A stretch of DNA of 64,000 nt, from the NCBI GenBank assembly GCA_024694625.1, contig JAILJP010000022.1, positions 1-64,000 of the forward strand, given 5' to 3'. The position numbers were made by a program, and so were the translations under genes. The first letter of the stretch is position 1; every line of letters starts with the position of its first letter. Below the pieces are notes generated by a model that searched no databases, was not told the origin of the DNA, and worked only from the letters and a program-made list of their open reading frames with translations. The DNA comes from Lachnospiraceae bacterium. Lineage in GTDB: Bacteria; Bacillota; Clostridia; Lachnospirales; Lachnospiraceae. Of the stretch, positions 7,196 to 15,621 are shown piece after piece.

Positions 7196-9571
7196 TTATA
7201 GCTGTCGTAAACCAATCGTCACTTGTCGTAAACGGTTTGTTTCGTCAGAAACACTTACTACCACTTCGTTGGCATCCTCCTTTGCTTTTACAACGCAAAG
7301 GGCCTGACCGTAGTAAGTAAAGGTCTTATCTTTGTCATAGCCGTCCTTGTTATAGGAGCAGGCATTTCCCAGTCCCAAAAGAGTTCCGCCTTCTACCTTT
7401 ACCGATACCTGATGTTTTTCCATGGGCTTTAACACGCCCTTTTCATCCGTATAACGAATAGGAATATACACAAGGTCTCCCTGATGAATCACTGACTCTT
7501 CCGGCGTAACATTTAAAATCGTTTCTTTTGATGCTGTGTATAAGGAGTTTTCTTCCAGCAATTTTCCCTCTTTATCATAAGTTTTCACCTGTAAGGTTCC
7601 CGGCGAATAGACAAGTTTGTAATGGGCTCTGCATTCTTTGCCCAATCTCTTTTTACCTAGAGAAACTCCATTTAAAAAGAGTTCGCAAGTCTCTCCTTTT
7701 CCGTAGACTTCCACAAAAGCATTCATTCCCTCACACCCGGGATAGGTCCAGCTTTCCAAAGCATCTGTCATCTTCCATGCAGAAGGAGAATGTTTTCCTC
7801 TTTGATAGACAGGCTTTACCGCAATGGCAGGCTTTTTTTGTTTATCAAATACAACTCTGGTATAGGCCGCTTCTCCGTTGGGATTTCCCAAAATATCAAT
7901 ACGTCCGCTTCCTGCGGTTAACCAACCCCATTCAGGTGAATTCTTTGGCGCATAATCCTCATATTCCCAGGCACCAATTCCCGCTTCTCCGATATAATCC
8001 ATTCCGGCCCAAACAAAATCACCGATGATTCTTGGATTTTCCTTTGCAATCTCCATAAACTGCCATGCATCTTTACAGAAGGTTTCACTTCCTAAAATCA
8101 AACGGGAAGGGTATTTTCTCAAATCTTTTTTATAACGTAAAATACCATAATTGTATCCGGCAATATCCATGGCAGCATAGGCATCCCTTGTCTTTACGTC
8201 ACAGGCATAAATGGTAGCCCCCAACTTCATGGTTTTGTCTCCAAAGATTCCTGCTAAGGTATTGTAAAATTCACTTCCTACCGGTTTTTGTTTTTTCTTA
8301 GTGTCTTCCTCTGCCTTGTCATCGGAATACACACCGAATCCTGCAGAACTTAAAAAGTTAAAGAAAATGTTGATTCCACAGCTCACCGGTCTGCTGTCAT
8401 CCAGTTCATGCAAACGGTCAGTGAAATCCTGGGTCAGTTTAATTCCCTTTTTTTGCGCAGTTTCCGCTACTTCATTTCCGGTGGAATACATGATTACAGA
8501 AGGATGGTTGAAATCCTTGTATACCATGTCCTTTAAGTCCTGCTGCCAGTTCTCCATTAAATAATTTACATAATCATATTTTGTCTTATGAATGTACCAA
8601 GCATCCACATACTCATCCATTACCAACATTCCCAAGCGGTCACAGGCACGAAGCAAAGCTTTGGAGCAGGGGTTATGGGCACTTCTTAAGGCATTATACC
8701 CTTGTTCCAAATGAAGTCTTACCTTTCGCTCTTCTGCCTTGTCATAAGCGCAAGCTCCCAACACACCATTGTCGTGATGGATGCAGGCACCTTTTAGCAA
8801 CACCCGCTTACCGTTAATGGTCATTCCCTCCTTCGGTGTCCAACGAAGTTCACGGATACCAAATTCTTCCGTCACTTCATCCTCGCCGTAGGATACTTTG
8901 ATTCGATATAAATAAGGAGACTCCGGTGACCAGAGATTTCCCTCTTCCAATTCCACTTCAAACCAATGGTCCACCGGTCCTTTTTGAGAAAGCACAACCT
9001 TCCCCTCTTGATCCAAAATTAAAATCGTAACTTCCTCTTTTCCACCGTAGACCTCAGCCTTTATTCCAAGGCGAATGGGCGCAATGGATAACGTCTTTAC
9101 CTTTACTCCATCCAATGCAATATGTTCTTTTGGCAACTCATACAACCAAACCGGACGATAAATACCGGTTCCGGAATACCATCTGCTGTTGGGCTGATCA
9201 GAATTTCTGGCAATTACACGAAGGGAATTTTTTTCTCCATAGGTAATGTAGTCATCCAAGGTTACATAAAACCCGGTATAACCATAGGGATGAAAGCAAG
9301 CCTTGTTCCCGTTTACATACACCTCAGCGTTGTGATAAACCCCTTCAAATTCCAACACCAAATGTTTTTGTTGCTTTTCTTTTTCTACAAAAAAAATGGT
9401 CTCATACTCATAGTCTTTTGCGTCAAACCATCCGATATTGTGCATACCGTCACTGTCATTGCTTCTTGTTTCATGAATCATGGCATCATGGGGAAGATTC
9501 ACCTCATGCCATGCTACATCTTCTCCCAGAGGACGCACCCGCCAATTTTTATTAAAATCTTGTTTTCTCAT
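7196..9571 (-). CDS. Glycoside hydrolase family 2 enzyme (beta-galactosidase/glucuronidase-like)
   Basis: A 791-residue cytoplasmic enzyme with the usual GH2 order. A sugar-binding jelly-roll holds SRWYSGTGIYR (about 130). An immunoglobulin-like domain follows (about 155-245), then a TIM barrel with acid/base Glu367 in STGNE and nucleophile Glu496 in LGSETF, then C-terminal beta domains. No signal peptide is present, so it should act on imported oligosaccharides. It follows the GPH symporter gene by 13 bases and ends the rhamnosidase operon. Its last 11 codons contain operator site B of the next operon, giving the protein an LRQ repeat at its C-terminus. Exact sugar specificity cannot be told. 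Confidence 0.9.
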   Translation of the reverse strand: MRKQDFNKNWRVRPLGEDVAWHEVNLPHDAMIHETRSNDSDGMHNIGWFDAKDYEYETIFFVEKEKQQKHLVLEFEGVYHNAEVYVNGNKACFHPYGYTGFYVTLDDYITYGEKNSLRVIARNSDQPNSRWYSGTGIYRPVWLYELPKEHIALDGVKVKTLSIAPIRLGIKAEVYGGKEEVTILILDQEGKVVLSQKGPVDHWFEVELEEGNLWSPESPYLYRIKVSYGEDEVTEEFGIRELRWTPKEGMTINGKRVLLKGACIHHDNGVLGACAYDKAEERKVRLHLEQGYNALRSAHNPCSKALLRACDRLGMLVMDEYVDAWYIHKTKYDYVNYLMENWQQDLKDMVYKDFNHPSVIMYSTGNEVAETAQKKGIKLTQDFTDRLHELDDSRPVSCGINIFFNFLSSAGFGVYSDDKAEEDTKKKQKPVGSEFYNTLAGIFGDKTMKLGATIYACDVKTRDAYAAMDIAGYNYGILRYKKDLRKYPSRLILGSETFCKDAWQFMEIAKENPRIIGDFVWAGMDYIGEAGIGAWEYEDYAPKNSPEWGWLTAGSGRIDILGNPNGEAAYTRVVFDKQKKPAIAVKPVYQRGKHSPSAWKMTDALESWTYPGCEGMNAFVEVYGKGETCELFLNGVSLGKKRLGKECRAHYKLVYSPGTLQVKTYDKEGKLLEENSLYTASKETILNVTPEESVIHQGDLVYIPIRYTDEKGVLKPMEKHQVSVKVEGGTLLGLGNACSYNKDGYDKDKTFTYYGQALCVVKAKEDANEVVVSVSDETNRLRQVTIGLRQL
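7203..7233 (-). promoter_or_regulatory. Tandem LytTR-type operator (site B, GH3 operon)
   Basis: Two identical repeats, GTTTACGACA on the minus strand (7224-7233 and 7203-7212), with starts 21 bp apart, inside the last codons of the GH2 gene and 28 bp upstream of a TATATT -10 box. It is the best conserved of the three sites. Binding by the nearby LytTR regulator is inferred. Confidence 0.75.
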
Positions 9572-9584
9572 AATAAAAACCTTT

Positions 9585-11183
9585 CTACTCTAAAAAAGAA
9601 AGTATATTTTTTTTCTTCTTTTTTTGTTGATATTTTTGTTCCTCTTCCCGGCGCATCTGCTCTTCCGGTTCCACCCATTCTCTTCCTTCCGCAAGCACCT
9701 GTTCCTTTTGTCTTTGACGAATAATCTGCTGATCCTTTGCCACTTCTTTTTCCACTTTCAAAAAGCTCATAAGAACTACTAAAATCGCATAGCAAATTAA
9801 CTCAATTCCCAAATAACAAAGCACCAGCATGTTTCCTACAGAATCGTTTTGCACAGATGCGGTGGCATCATATCCACTGGCAGTCAACAAGGCATTGATA
9901 ATACCGTTTCCCAGACCTGTCATTCCCACCATAATGGCTCCATAAACTGACATGGTAAATCCGTCGCTTCGGAATCCGTTTTTAGCTTCCAAATGATCCA
10001 ACACATCGGACAAAAGAGCCAATGTCACATACATTGCCGGAATAGATCCGATTCCCTTTAAAATCACACCGATACAAACAATCAAAAAGCTGTGTACATT
10101 GAAAAAGCTAACGCTTCCTCCAATCACGGAAATCAACAGTCCCAAAACAATGGACTTTTGTTTTCCCAGCTTTGCCGCAATAGGCCAGGCAACCACCATA
10201 CCAATAGCGGTAGGGATTCCTCCAATAAGTCCCAAGGTTCCCATTGCTGTTCCTGCTGTAGCCTCTGTGGTGATTCCATCAAACATCCATCTGCAGTAAT
10301 AACTCATAGAACCGTTTTTCACCAATCCACCGAATTGGAACAAAAGGAAATACAAAATAATTATCCACCAGTACTTTTCCTTTACACAAACTGCAATCTG
10401 CTGTTTCATAGGAAGTTTTTCTTCCTTGATATTGAGCCGCATGTTTTCTTCTGTAATACGTTCTCTGGTGTTGTAGTACTCCAGCAAAATACCCACAAAG
10501 GTAAAAACGCAAAGCACCATCATAATAACGCGCCAATGATTGTAACTGGCTTTTTGATCAATCACTCCGTTATGATCTACAAACAAATAACTTTGCAACA
10601 AAATGGGAACCAAAATAGAAGAACCAATTCCCAAAGATGCCACACCACTGGCATTGGATAGGGTTGCCAATAGTCCTCTCTTCTTTTGATCTCTGGTGGA
10701 AAGATTCACCATAGAACTGTGGGAGGTATAATAGAATGGATAAGAAACGGCATAATACATATTGTAAGAAAACGCCATCCAAATCATTTGTACCATTGGA
10801 CTGGAATTGGTGGGGGTTAAGAATAATAATCCCACCGCCACCGTTACCAGAGGAGCCGAAAGAAGCATAATCGGACGTGCCTTTCCCTGTGATGTGTGGA
10901 TGGTATCCATAAATCGTCCTACCAGTAAATTTCCCAGTATAACAAAAAGTACGGACACAATAGGGAGCAATGCAGAAAAAACTCCAAATTTACTTTTATC
11001 TGTCCATCCGATTACGTCGGAATAATATCGATTCAAATAAGAGGCAAAAATCGCATTGGAAATCAGTGCCATAAAAGGAGCCAGAAAGTATCCCAGCAAC
11101 ATTTCATTTGGCTTTACCTCAGCGGATTTTATCTTTGTTTGAAAAATCTTTTTATCAAATATGCTTTCTTTTTCAGCGTTCAT
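9585..11183 (-). CDS. GPH-type sugar:cation symporter (MFS)
   Basis: A 532-residue transporter of the glycoside-pentoside-hexuronide family (related to MelB, LacS and XynB-type symporters), with about 12 membrane helices. Family-like stretches are the N-terminal YLNRYYSDVIG region, the GRFMDTIHT loop and the SDVLDH segment near helix 10. The C-terminal 50 residues are very charged, ending in a lysine run, and cytoplasmic. The gene starts within the last bases of the rhamnosidase gene (11-base overlap; GAGGTG before ATG) and precedes GH2. It probably imports the rhamnose- or galactose-containing oligosaccharide that the two enzymes cut. Confidence 0.88.
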   Translation of the reverse strand: MNAEKESIFDKKIFQTKIKSAEVKPNEMLLGYFLAPFMALISNAIFASYLNRYYSDVIGWTDKSKFGVFSALLPIVSVLFVILGNLLVGRFMDTIHTSQGKARPIMLLSAPLVTVAVGLLFLTPTNSSPMVQMIWMAFSYNMYYAVSYPFYYTSHSSMVNLSTRDQKKRGLLATLSNASGVASLGIGSSILVPILLQSYLFVDHNGVIDQKASYNHWRVIMMVLCVFTFVGILLEYYNTRERITEENMRLNIKEEKLPMKQQIAVCVKEKYWWIIILYFLLFQFGGLVKNGSMSYYCRWMFDGITTEATAGTAMGTLGLIGGIPTAIGMVVAWPIAAKLGKQKSIVLGLLISVIGGSVSFFNVHSFLIVCIGVILKGIGSIPAMYVTLALLSDVLDHLEAKNGFRSDGFTMSVYGAIMVGMTGLGNGIINALLTASGYDATASVQNDSVGNMLVLCYLGIELICYAILVVLMSFLKVEKEVAKDQQIIRQRQKEQVLAEGREWVEPEEQMRREEEQKYQQKKKKKNILSFLE

Positions 11184-13455
11184 AATTCACCTCAGTCAGT
11201 TTTATCTTTCTTTTATGGATTCCCTCAAAAAGCTGTTCTTTTGAACCATCAGGGAGTTCCAATTCGCAGGATGTTTCCTTTGGAACCTCTAGTTGAATTT
11301 CAAATTCATCTCCCAGCTTCCAGGAAACAGAAATGGTTCCAAAAGGTGTATCCACCCTTCCTTTTGCTTCATGTAAATCCCCACCCAATATAGGTTTTAC
11401 CATAAAGGTTTTATATCCCGCCTCTAACGGTTCCAAGCCTAGGATTCTTCTGTAGAAGAAGGCGCCTACCGCACCGGAGGCATAATGATTGTAGGAAATC
11501 ATAGTATCCGTACCATCATCTCCAATAGGACAATTGCCTTTTTCATCCAATCCGTCCCATCGTTCCCAAATCGTGGTTGCCCCCATCTTTACTTCGTACA
11601 GCCAGGAGGGACAGTTGGTATTTAAAAGCATTTTGTAGGCCACGTCTGCAAATCCGTTATCCGCCAGTGCAAATAAAATATAAGGCGTTCCCGGAAATCC
11701 CGTTCCAATGCAGTAATTGTTTTTCTTTACTAATTCAGCCAAATTAGCCGCTGCTTTTTTCTTTGTCTTTTCATCAAAAATACCAAAATAAATAGGAAGC
11801 ACGTAGGCCGTTTGGAATTCTTCCAAAAGTTTTCCCTCTCCGTCGGTAAAGTGTTTCAAATACGCTTCCCCTACCTTTTTGGAATAGGCATCATAAGCCT
11901 TTGCATCCTCCCTCTTATGTAGAATGGTTGCAATCTTTGCCAAAAGGGATGTGGTATGGTACAAACTTGCCGTTGCGGTCCAAGGACTTCTCTTCTGCCA
12001 CTGGCTCATATTGTCCACATCCGGTGCCACCCAATCGCCAAAATGCAACAGATGAAAGGTGTCCCAAATATAGCGTTTTGTTCCAACAGAGGCAAACGCC
12101 GCCCATCTTTTACTGGCATTGGCGTAGGCTTTCATCATCTCGTAGTTTTCTTCCAACACCTGCTCATCACCATAAGCCATATACAAAGCATAGGGCACCA
12201 TAATACAGGCGTCTCCCCAAAAGTCCACCGCCATAGTAGGCATGGTTTCCGGGAATCCATATCCCTGAGAAGGAATGGTGTTTGGAATTCCCCCTGTTTT
12301 TTTCTGTTCGCTTCTCATATCCCGAAGCCACTTTTTCAAAAACTTCTCCATTTTGAAATTGTAGCAAGCGGTTTGTGCAAACACTGCAATATCTCCGGTC
12401 CATCCCATACGCTCATCCCTTTGAGGGCAGTCCGTAGGAATTTCAAAGAGATTGGAGGTTGCTCCCCACAAAATATTTTGCTGCAGGCGATTGATTTTAT
12501 CATTGTCACAGGAAAACTCTCCGTTTCTCTGCGTGGCGGAAGTCAGCACCTTTGCCTTTAAACAAAAGCTATCCACCTGTTCTTTTTCCAATCCCCTTAC
12601 GGATACATATCGAAATCCCATATAGGTATGTCTTGGGCTAAAGCTTTGCTGCCCTTCTTTGCAAGTGTATTCCACTCTTGCCTTGGCAGTTCTTAAAAAG
12701 TCTCTTTGCAAAGTGCCATCCGGTCGCAATACTTCGCTGTGTAAAAACAAAAGCTTTTGACCTTCTTTTCCAATAATGTCAAAGGAAATCACTCCGGCAA
12801 AATTTTGACCAAAGTCAAAAATATATTCCTCTTCCACCCGGTTTACACTAAGGGGAAACAATTCTTTTACTTCCTGCACCGGTGCTCGGTCGTCCCGAAT
12901 CAGAGCGGGGTGAATCTTTAATTCTTCTTTTTCGGCGATTTGCCATACATGGTCTTTTACGGAGACGGTGGCATCATAGACTTCTCCGTCATAAATGCAA
13001 GCCTCCTTCAAAGGTCCGTTTTGACTTACCAGCCAGTTTTCATCAGTAACGATTACTTCTTCGGTTCCGTCTTCATAGGTGATGGTAATTTCAGCGGCAA
13101 AAGCCTGACGTTTGGCAGTAATGCGATTCTTTCTGGTAAATCCAAATGAGCCCACGGCCCAGCCGCCAGTTACCACCGAGAAGAGAGAGTTTTTTCCGGA
13201 AAGTAGTAATTCGGTAATATCATAGGTTTGATACAAAAGGGTATGTTTATATGAAGTAAACCCCGGAGCAAAATACTGATTTCCAACGACGTTTCCATTT
13301 AACAAAAGGGTGTAAATCCCCAAAGCCGTAGCTGAGATTTCGGCCTTTTTTACCGGCTTTTCAATATCCAATTCCCTGCGAAACATCATGGGAATCGGTG
13401 AAATTCCTTTTTCTTTGAATATATAATTTCCCTTTGTAATAAAATGATTGATCAT
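11173..13455 (-). CDS. Alpha-L-rhamnosidase (GH78)
   Basis: A 760-residue protein with the Bac_rhamnosid layout: N-terminal beta domains including YFAPGFTSY and DFGQNFAGV, an (alpha/alpha)6 barrel with the acidic motif DCPQRDERMGWTGD, and a C-terminal beta domain. It releases terminal rhamnose from pectin fragments or plant glycosides. No signal peptide, so it works in the cytoplasm. The start at 13455 follows AAGGAG by six bases; a frame open to 13563 would run over the promoter and has no ribosome site. It is the first gene of the GH78-symporter-GH2 operon and lies directly after the regulator genes that probably control it. Confidence 0.92.
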   Translation of the reverse strand: MINHFITKGNYIFKEKGISPIPMMFRRELDIEKPVKKAEISATALGIYTLLLNGNVVGNQYFAPGFTSYKHTLLYQTYDITELLLSGKNSLFSVVTGGWAVGSFGFTRKNRITAKRQAFAAEITITYEDGTEEVIVTDENWLVSQNGPLKEACIYDGEVYDATVSVKDHVWQIAEKEELKIHPALIRDDRAPVQEVKELFPLSVNRVEEEYIFDFGQNFAGVISFDIIGKEGQKLLFLHSEVLRPDGTLQRDFLRTAKARVEYTCKEGQQSFSPRHTYMGFRYVSVRGLEKEQVDSFCLKAKVLTSATQRNGEFSCDNDKINRLQQNILWGATSNLFEIPTDCPQRDERMGWTGDIAVFAQTACYNFKMEKFLKKWLRDMRSEQKKTGGIPNTIPSQGYGFPETMPTMAVDFWGDACIMVPYALYMAYGDEQVLEENYEMMKAYANASKRWAAFASVGTKRYIWDTFHLLHFGDWVAPDVDNMSQWQKRSPWTATASLYHTTSLLAKIATILHKREDAKAYDAYSKKVGEAYLKHFTDGEGKLLEEFQTAYVLPIYFGIFDEKTKKKAAANLAELVKKNNYCIGTGFPGTPYILFALADNGFADVAYKMLLNTNCPSWLYEVKMGATTIWERWDGLDEKGNCPIGDDGTDTMISYNHYASGAVGAFFYRRILGLEPLEAGYKTFMVKPILGGDLHEAKGRVDTPFGTISVSWKLGDEFEIQLEVPKETSCELELPDGSKEQLFEGIHKRKIKLTEVNYER

Positions 13456-13480
13456 ACTTCGCTCCTTTATGTCTGATATT

Positions 13481-13486
13481 ACTATA
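13481..13486 (-). promoter_or_regulatory. -10 box of the rhamnosidase operon promoter
   Basis: TATAGT on the minus strand, 28 bp downstream of the proximal repeat of site A, with no recognisable -35 box. The leader is short (about 20 nt) and contains the AAGGAG ribosome site. Confidence 0.65.
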
Positions 13487-13514
13487 CCCGAAATTTGAAG
13501 GACATTTTCCCTTC

Positions 13515-13545
13515 TGTCGTAAACAAACAAAAATCTGTCGCAAAC
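13515..13545 (-). promoter_or_regulatory. Tandem LytTR-type operator (site A, rhamnosidase operon)
   Basis: Minus-strand repeats GTTTGCGACA (13536-13545) and GTTTACGACA (13515-13524), with starts 21 bp apart and each preceded by TTT and followed by G. They are squeezed between the terminator of the regulator operon and the rhamnosidase promoter. Spacing to the -10 box is 28 bp. Binding by the LytTR regulator encoded 1.4 kb upstream is inferred. Confidence 0.75.
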
Positions 13546-13577
13546 AAAAAAATCTCCTGCCAAAACAGCAGAAGATT
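13546..13577 (-). terminator. Intrinsic terminator of the kinase-regulator-kinase operon
   Basis: A 10-bp stem (13551-13560 with 13568-13577, one G-U pair, 7-nt loop) followed on the minus strand by a run of T. It begins 4 bases after the AgrC-like kinase stop codon and abuts operator site A, separating regulator and enzyme transcription. Confidence 0.85.
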
Positions 13578-13581
13578 CTTG

Positions 13582-14901
13582 TTATATATGTGATTGTGGA
13601 ATTAAAATACGAGACTCAAACCATCCGTCTTCGAAAGAAAATGTCAAGGAACCCCCATATTTTTTAACGGTGTTTTGGATGCTCTTCATCCCATAACCGT
13701 GATATCGTTTGTCCTGTTTCGTTGTTTGAACCAATCCATTTTTAATGGTGGGTTTACCATCACAGCAGTTCTCCAAACGAATGCGCACAAATCCCTTTTG
13801 CTGGGAAATTGCCAAATGGATCAGTCGTCGTTCCTTTGCCTCTATTTTTTCCACACTTTCAATGGCATTATCCAAAAGATTTCCAAATAGGGAACTTAAA
13901 TCCATGGCATCCATAAAGGAAAGGGCATCCCCATCCGCCACCACCGTAAGTTCAATCCAGTGATTTTGGCAGTAGATACTTTTTCCTGTCAAAATGGTGT
14001 CCAAAACCTTGTTACCCGTTTTGTTTTGGGCTTCATAGAGTTTAATGTCCGCTTCCATTTTGTTTAAGTATTCCATAGACTCATCTTTATTGCTCAGCCC
14101 CTCTTTCAAAAGGCCGATTTGATGCTTCAAATCATGGTATTTGATATTCACCACTTCCATGCTTTTTTCCAGCACTTCATAATTGGTGTACTGCATTTCC
14201 AAATCATCCAAAAGACGGTCTCGTTCCAAACGAATATGCATGTCGGACATTTGAATATAAAAGGCATATAAAATCGCCAGTCCTCCCATATCCACAGTGG
14301 TACGCACCACAAAAATAACCATTGCAAAAGTTCCACCGAAGAGCTGGTTTCCGATCAAATAACTGATGTTACTCATAATATATACTGCAACGGTAATCAA
14401 TATACTGGCCCACAGTTCTCCGGAGTGAATCTTAAATTCCAGACTTCGTTTGGCGAGATTTTTTTCCAACGTCCAAAAGAAGATTCCCATAAGAGAGTGA
14501 ATCACCACCAGCATGAGAATTTCCATAAATAAGGTCGTTGGATATTTTAATACCGTCACTGCGATGTAATACATCATCCATTCGAAGGAGGACAACAACT
14601 CTCCTATCATAAAAGCCCGAATGGTGACAAAAATTGCAGTCTTCCAATCATAAACCGTATTAAATAGCACAAGACCATACATTCCCAATGCATAAAACAA
14701 CACCAAAAAAATAAAATAGCGTCTCTCACCTGTAGATACCACAATCACCGGTGCGATTATGACAAAATACAATCCATGGGAGAGAGCCATCATCCAATTG
14801 GATTTTTTTCTTTCCGAAGCGCCGATGACAAGAAAAGCCGCCAGCACATATCCGATGGCATAATAGATTCCGGGGGTATTGATGGTTGTAAACTCAGTCA
14901 T
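13582..14901 (-). CDS. AgrC-like membrane sensor histidine kinase (GHKL type)
   Basis: A 439-residue kinase with six or seven membrane helices in residues 10-215, a short coiled linker, a phosphoacceptor region KYHDLKHQ (His256 or His260), and a GHKL ATPase domain with an N box (NLLDNAIES) and a GYGMKSI lid. The layout matches AgrC/ComD-type kinases, which pair with LytTR regulators. Its ATG overlaps the regulator stop codon in TAATG, so the two are translationally coupled. No agrB/agrD-type peptide gene is nearby, so the signal may be a sugar, a peptide from elsewhere or another membrane protein. Confidence 0.85.
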   Translation of the reverse strand: MTEFTTINTPGIYYAIGYVLAAFLVIGASERKKSNWMMALSHGLYFVIIAPVIVVSTGERRYFIFLVLFYALGMYGLVLFNTVYDWKTAIFVTIRAFMIGELLSSFEWMMYYIAVTVLKYPTTLFMEILMLVVIHSLMGIFFWTLEKNLAKRSLEFKIHSGELWASILITVAVYIMSNISYLIGNQLFGGTFAMVIFVVRTTVDMGGLAILYAFYIQMSDMHIRLERDRLLDDLEMQYTNYEVLEKSMEVVNIKYHDLKHQIGLLKEGLSNKDESMEYLNKMEADIKLYEAQNKTGNKVLDTILTGKSIYCQNHWIELTVVADGDALSFMDAMDLSSLFGNLLDNAIESVEKIEAKERRLIHLAISQQKGFVRIRLENCCDGKPTIKNGLVQTTKQDKRYHGYGMKSIQNTVKKYGGSLTFSFEDGWFESRILIPQSHI

Positions 14902-15608
14902 TAGCCCACCTCATTCATATAATTATTCAGCGCATCCAAAAACTCTTTTTTTCTGGCACGGGAAACCATCAGTCGTTCTCCTCCAACCAAAGCATCCCCG
15001 TTTTCAAAACCATCCACATATTCCAAATTCACCAAGTATGCCTTGTTGCAGCGAAAGAAGGATTCTTCTTTTAGGTTTTCTTCCGCTTCTCTCATGGTTC
15101 CACGAATCATAAGATTTCCATCTTTGGTGTGATAAATCAAATCATGGTCCCGCACTTCCACATAGTACAAATCAGAGATTCGAATTTTTTGAACCCCACC
15201 TCGATAATTCAGCGTAAGGTAGGTCTCCTCCTGCTTTTTCATCTTGGAAAGAGCTCTGGTAAGTCTCTGGGAAAATGCATAATAGTTGATTGGCTTTAAG
15301 ACATAATCCAAGGCATCCACGGCGTAGCCCTGCATGGCATACTGGGGAGAGTTGGTAATAAACATAATAATTACCTCTTCATCCACTTCCCGGATCTTTT
15401 TGGCGGCTGACATACCGTCCATAAACTGCATTTCAATATCCATCAGAATAATATCAAAATGCCCCTTATATTCTTCGGCAATATCTTCACCGTCTTCAAA
15501 CCACTCTACTGAGAACTTTATATTCTGTTCTTCTTCGTATCGCAGAATATATTTTTTTAAACTTGCAGCGTAATTTTTATCATCTTCTACGATTGCTACC
15601 TGAATCAT
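14901..15608 (-). CDS. LytTR-family response regulator
   Basis: A 235-residue regulator. The receiver domain (1-120) has acidic Asp9/Asp10, phospho-acceptor Asp57 in ILMDIEM and Lys105 in VLKPIN. A LytTR DNA-binding domain (about 130-232) has YYVEVRDH, FFRCNKAYLVNL and VSRARKKEF. LytTR proteins bind direct repeats about 21 bp apart upstream of promoters. Such repeats occur at three promoters within 15 kb, so this protein is the likely activator of the rhamnosidase operon, the GH3 operon and the lipoprotein gene. It sits between two kinase genes, 13 bases after the first and overlapping the second. Confidence 0.93.
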   Translation of the reverse strand: MIQVAIVEDDKNYAASLKKYILRYEEEQNIKFSVEWFEDGEDIAEEYKGHFDIILMDIEMQFMDGMSAAKKIREVDEEVIIMFITNSPQYAMQGYAVDALDYVLKPINYYAFSQRLTRALSKMKKQEETYLTLNYRGGVQKIRISDLYYVEVRDHDLIYHTKDGNLMIRGTMREAEENLKEESFFRCNKAYLVNLEYVDGFENGDALVGGERLMVSRARKKEFLDALNNYMNEVG

Positions 15609-15621
15609 TGTTCCCTCACAT

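Noticed and set aside
9122-9724. Plus-strand frame of 200 codons
   Set aside because: Antisense to GH2 and the symporter, with no coding character; a shadow of the true genes.
13456-13563. Longer N-terminus for the rhamnosidase
   Set aside because: It would cover the promoter and operator; AAGGAG with ideal spacing marks 13455 as the start.
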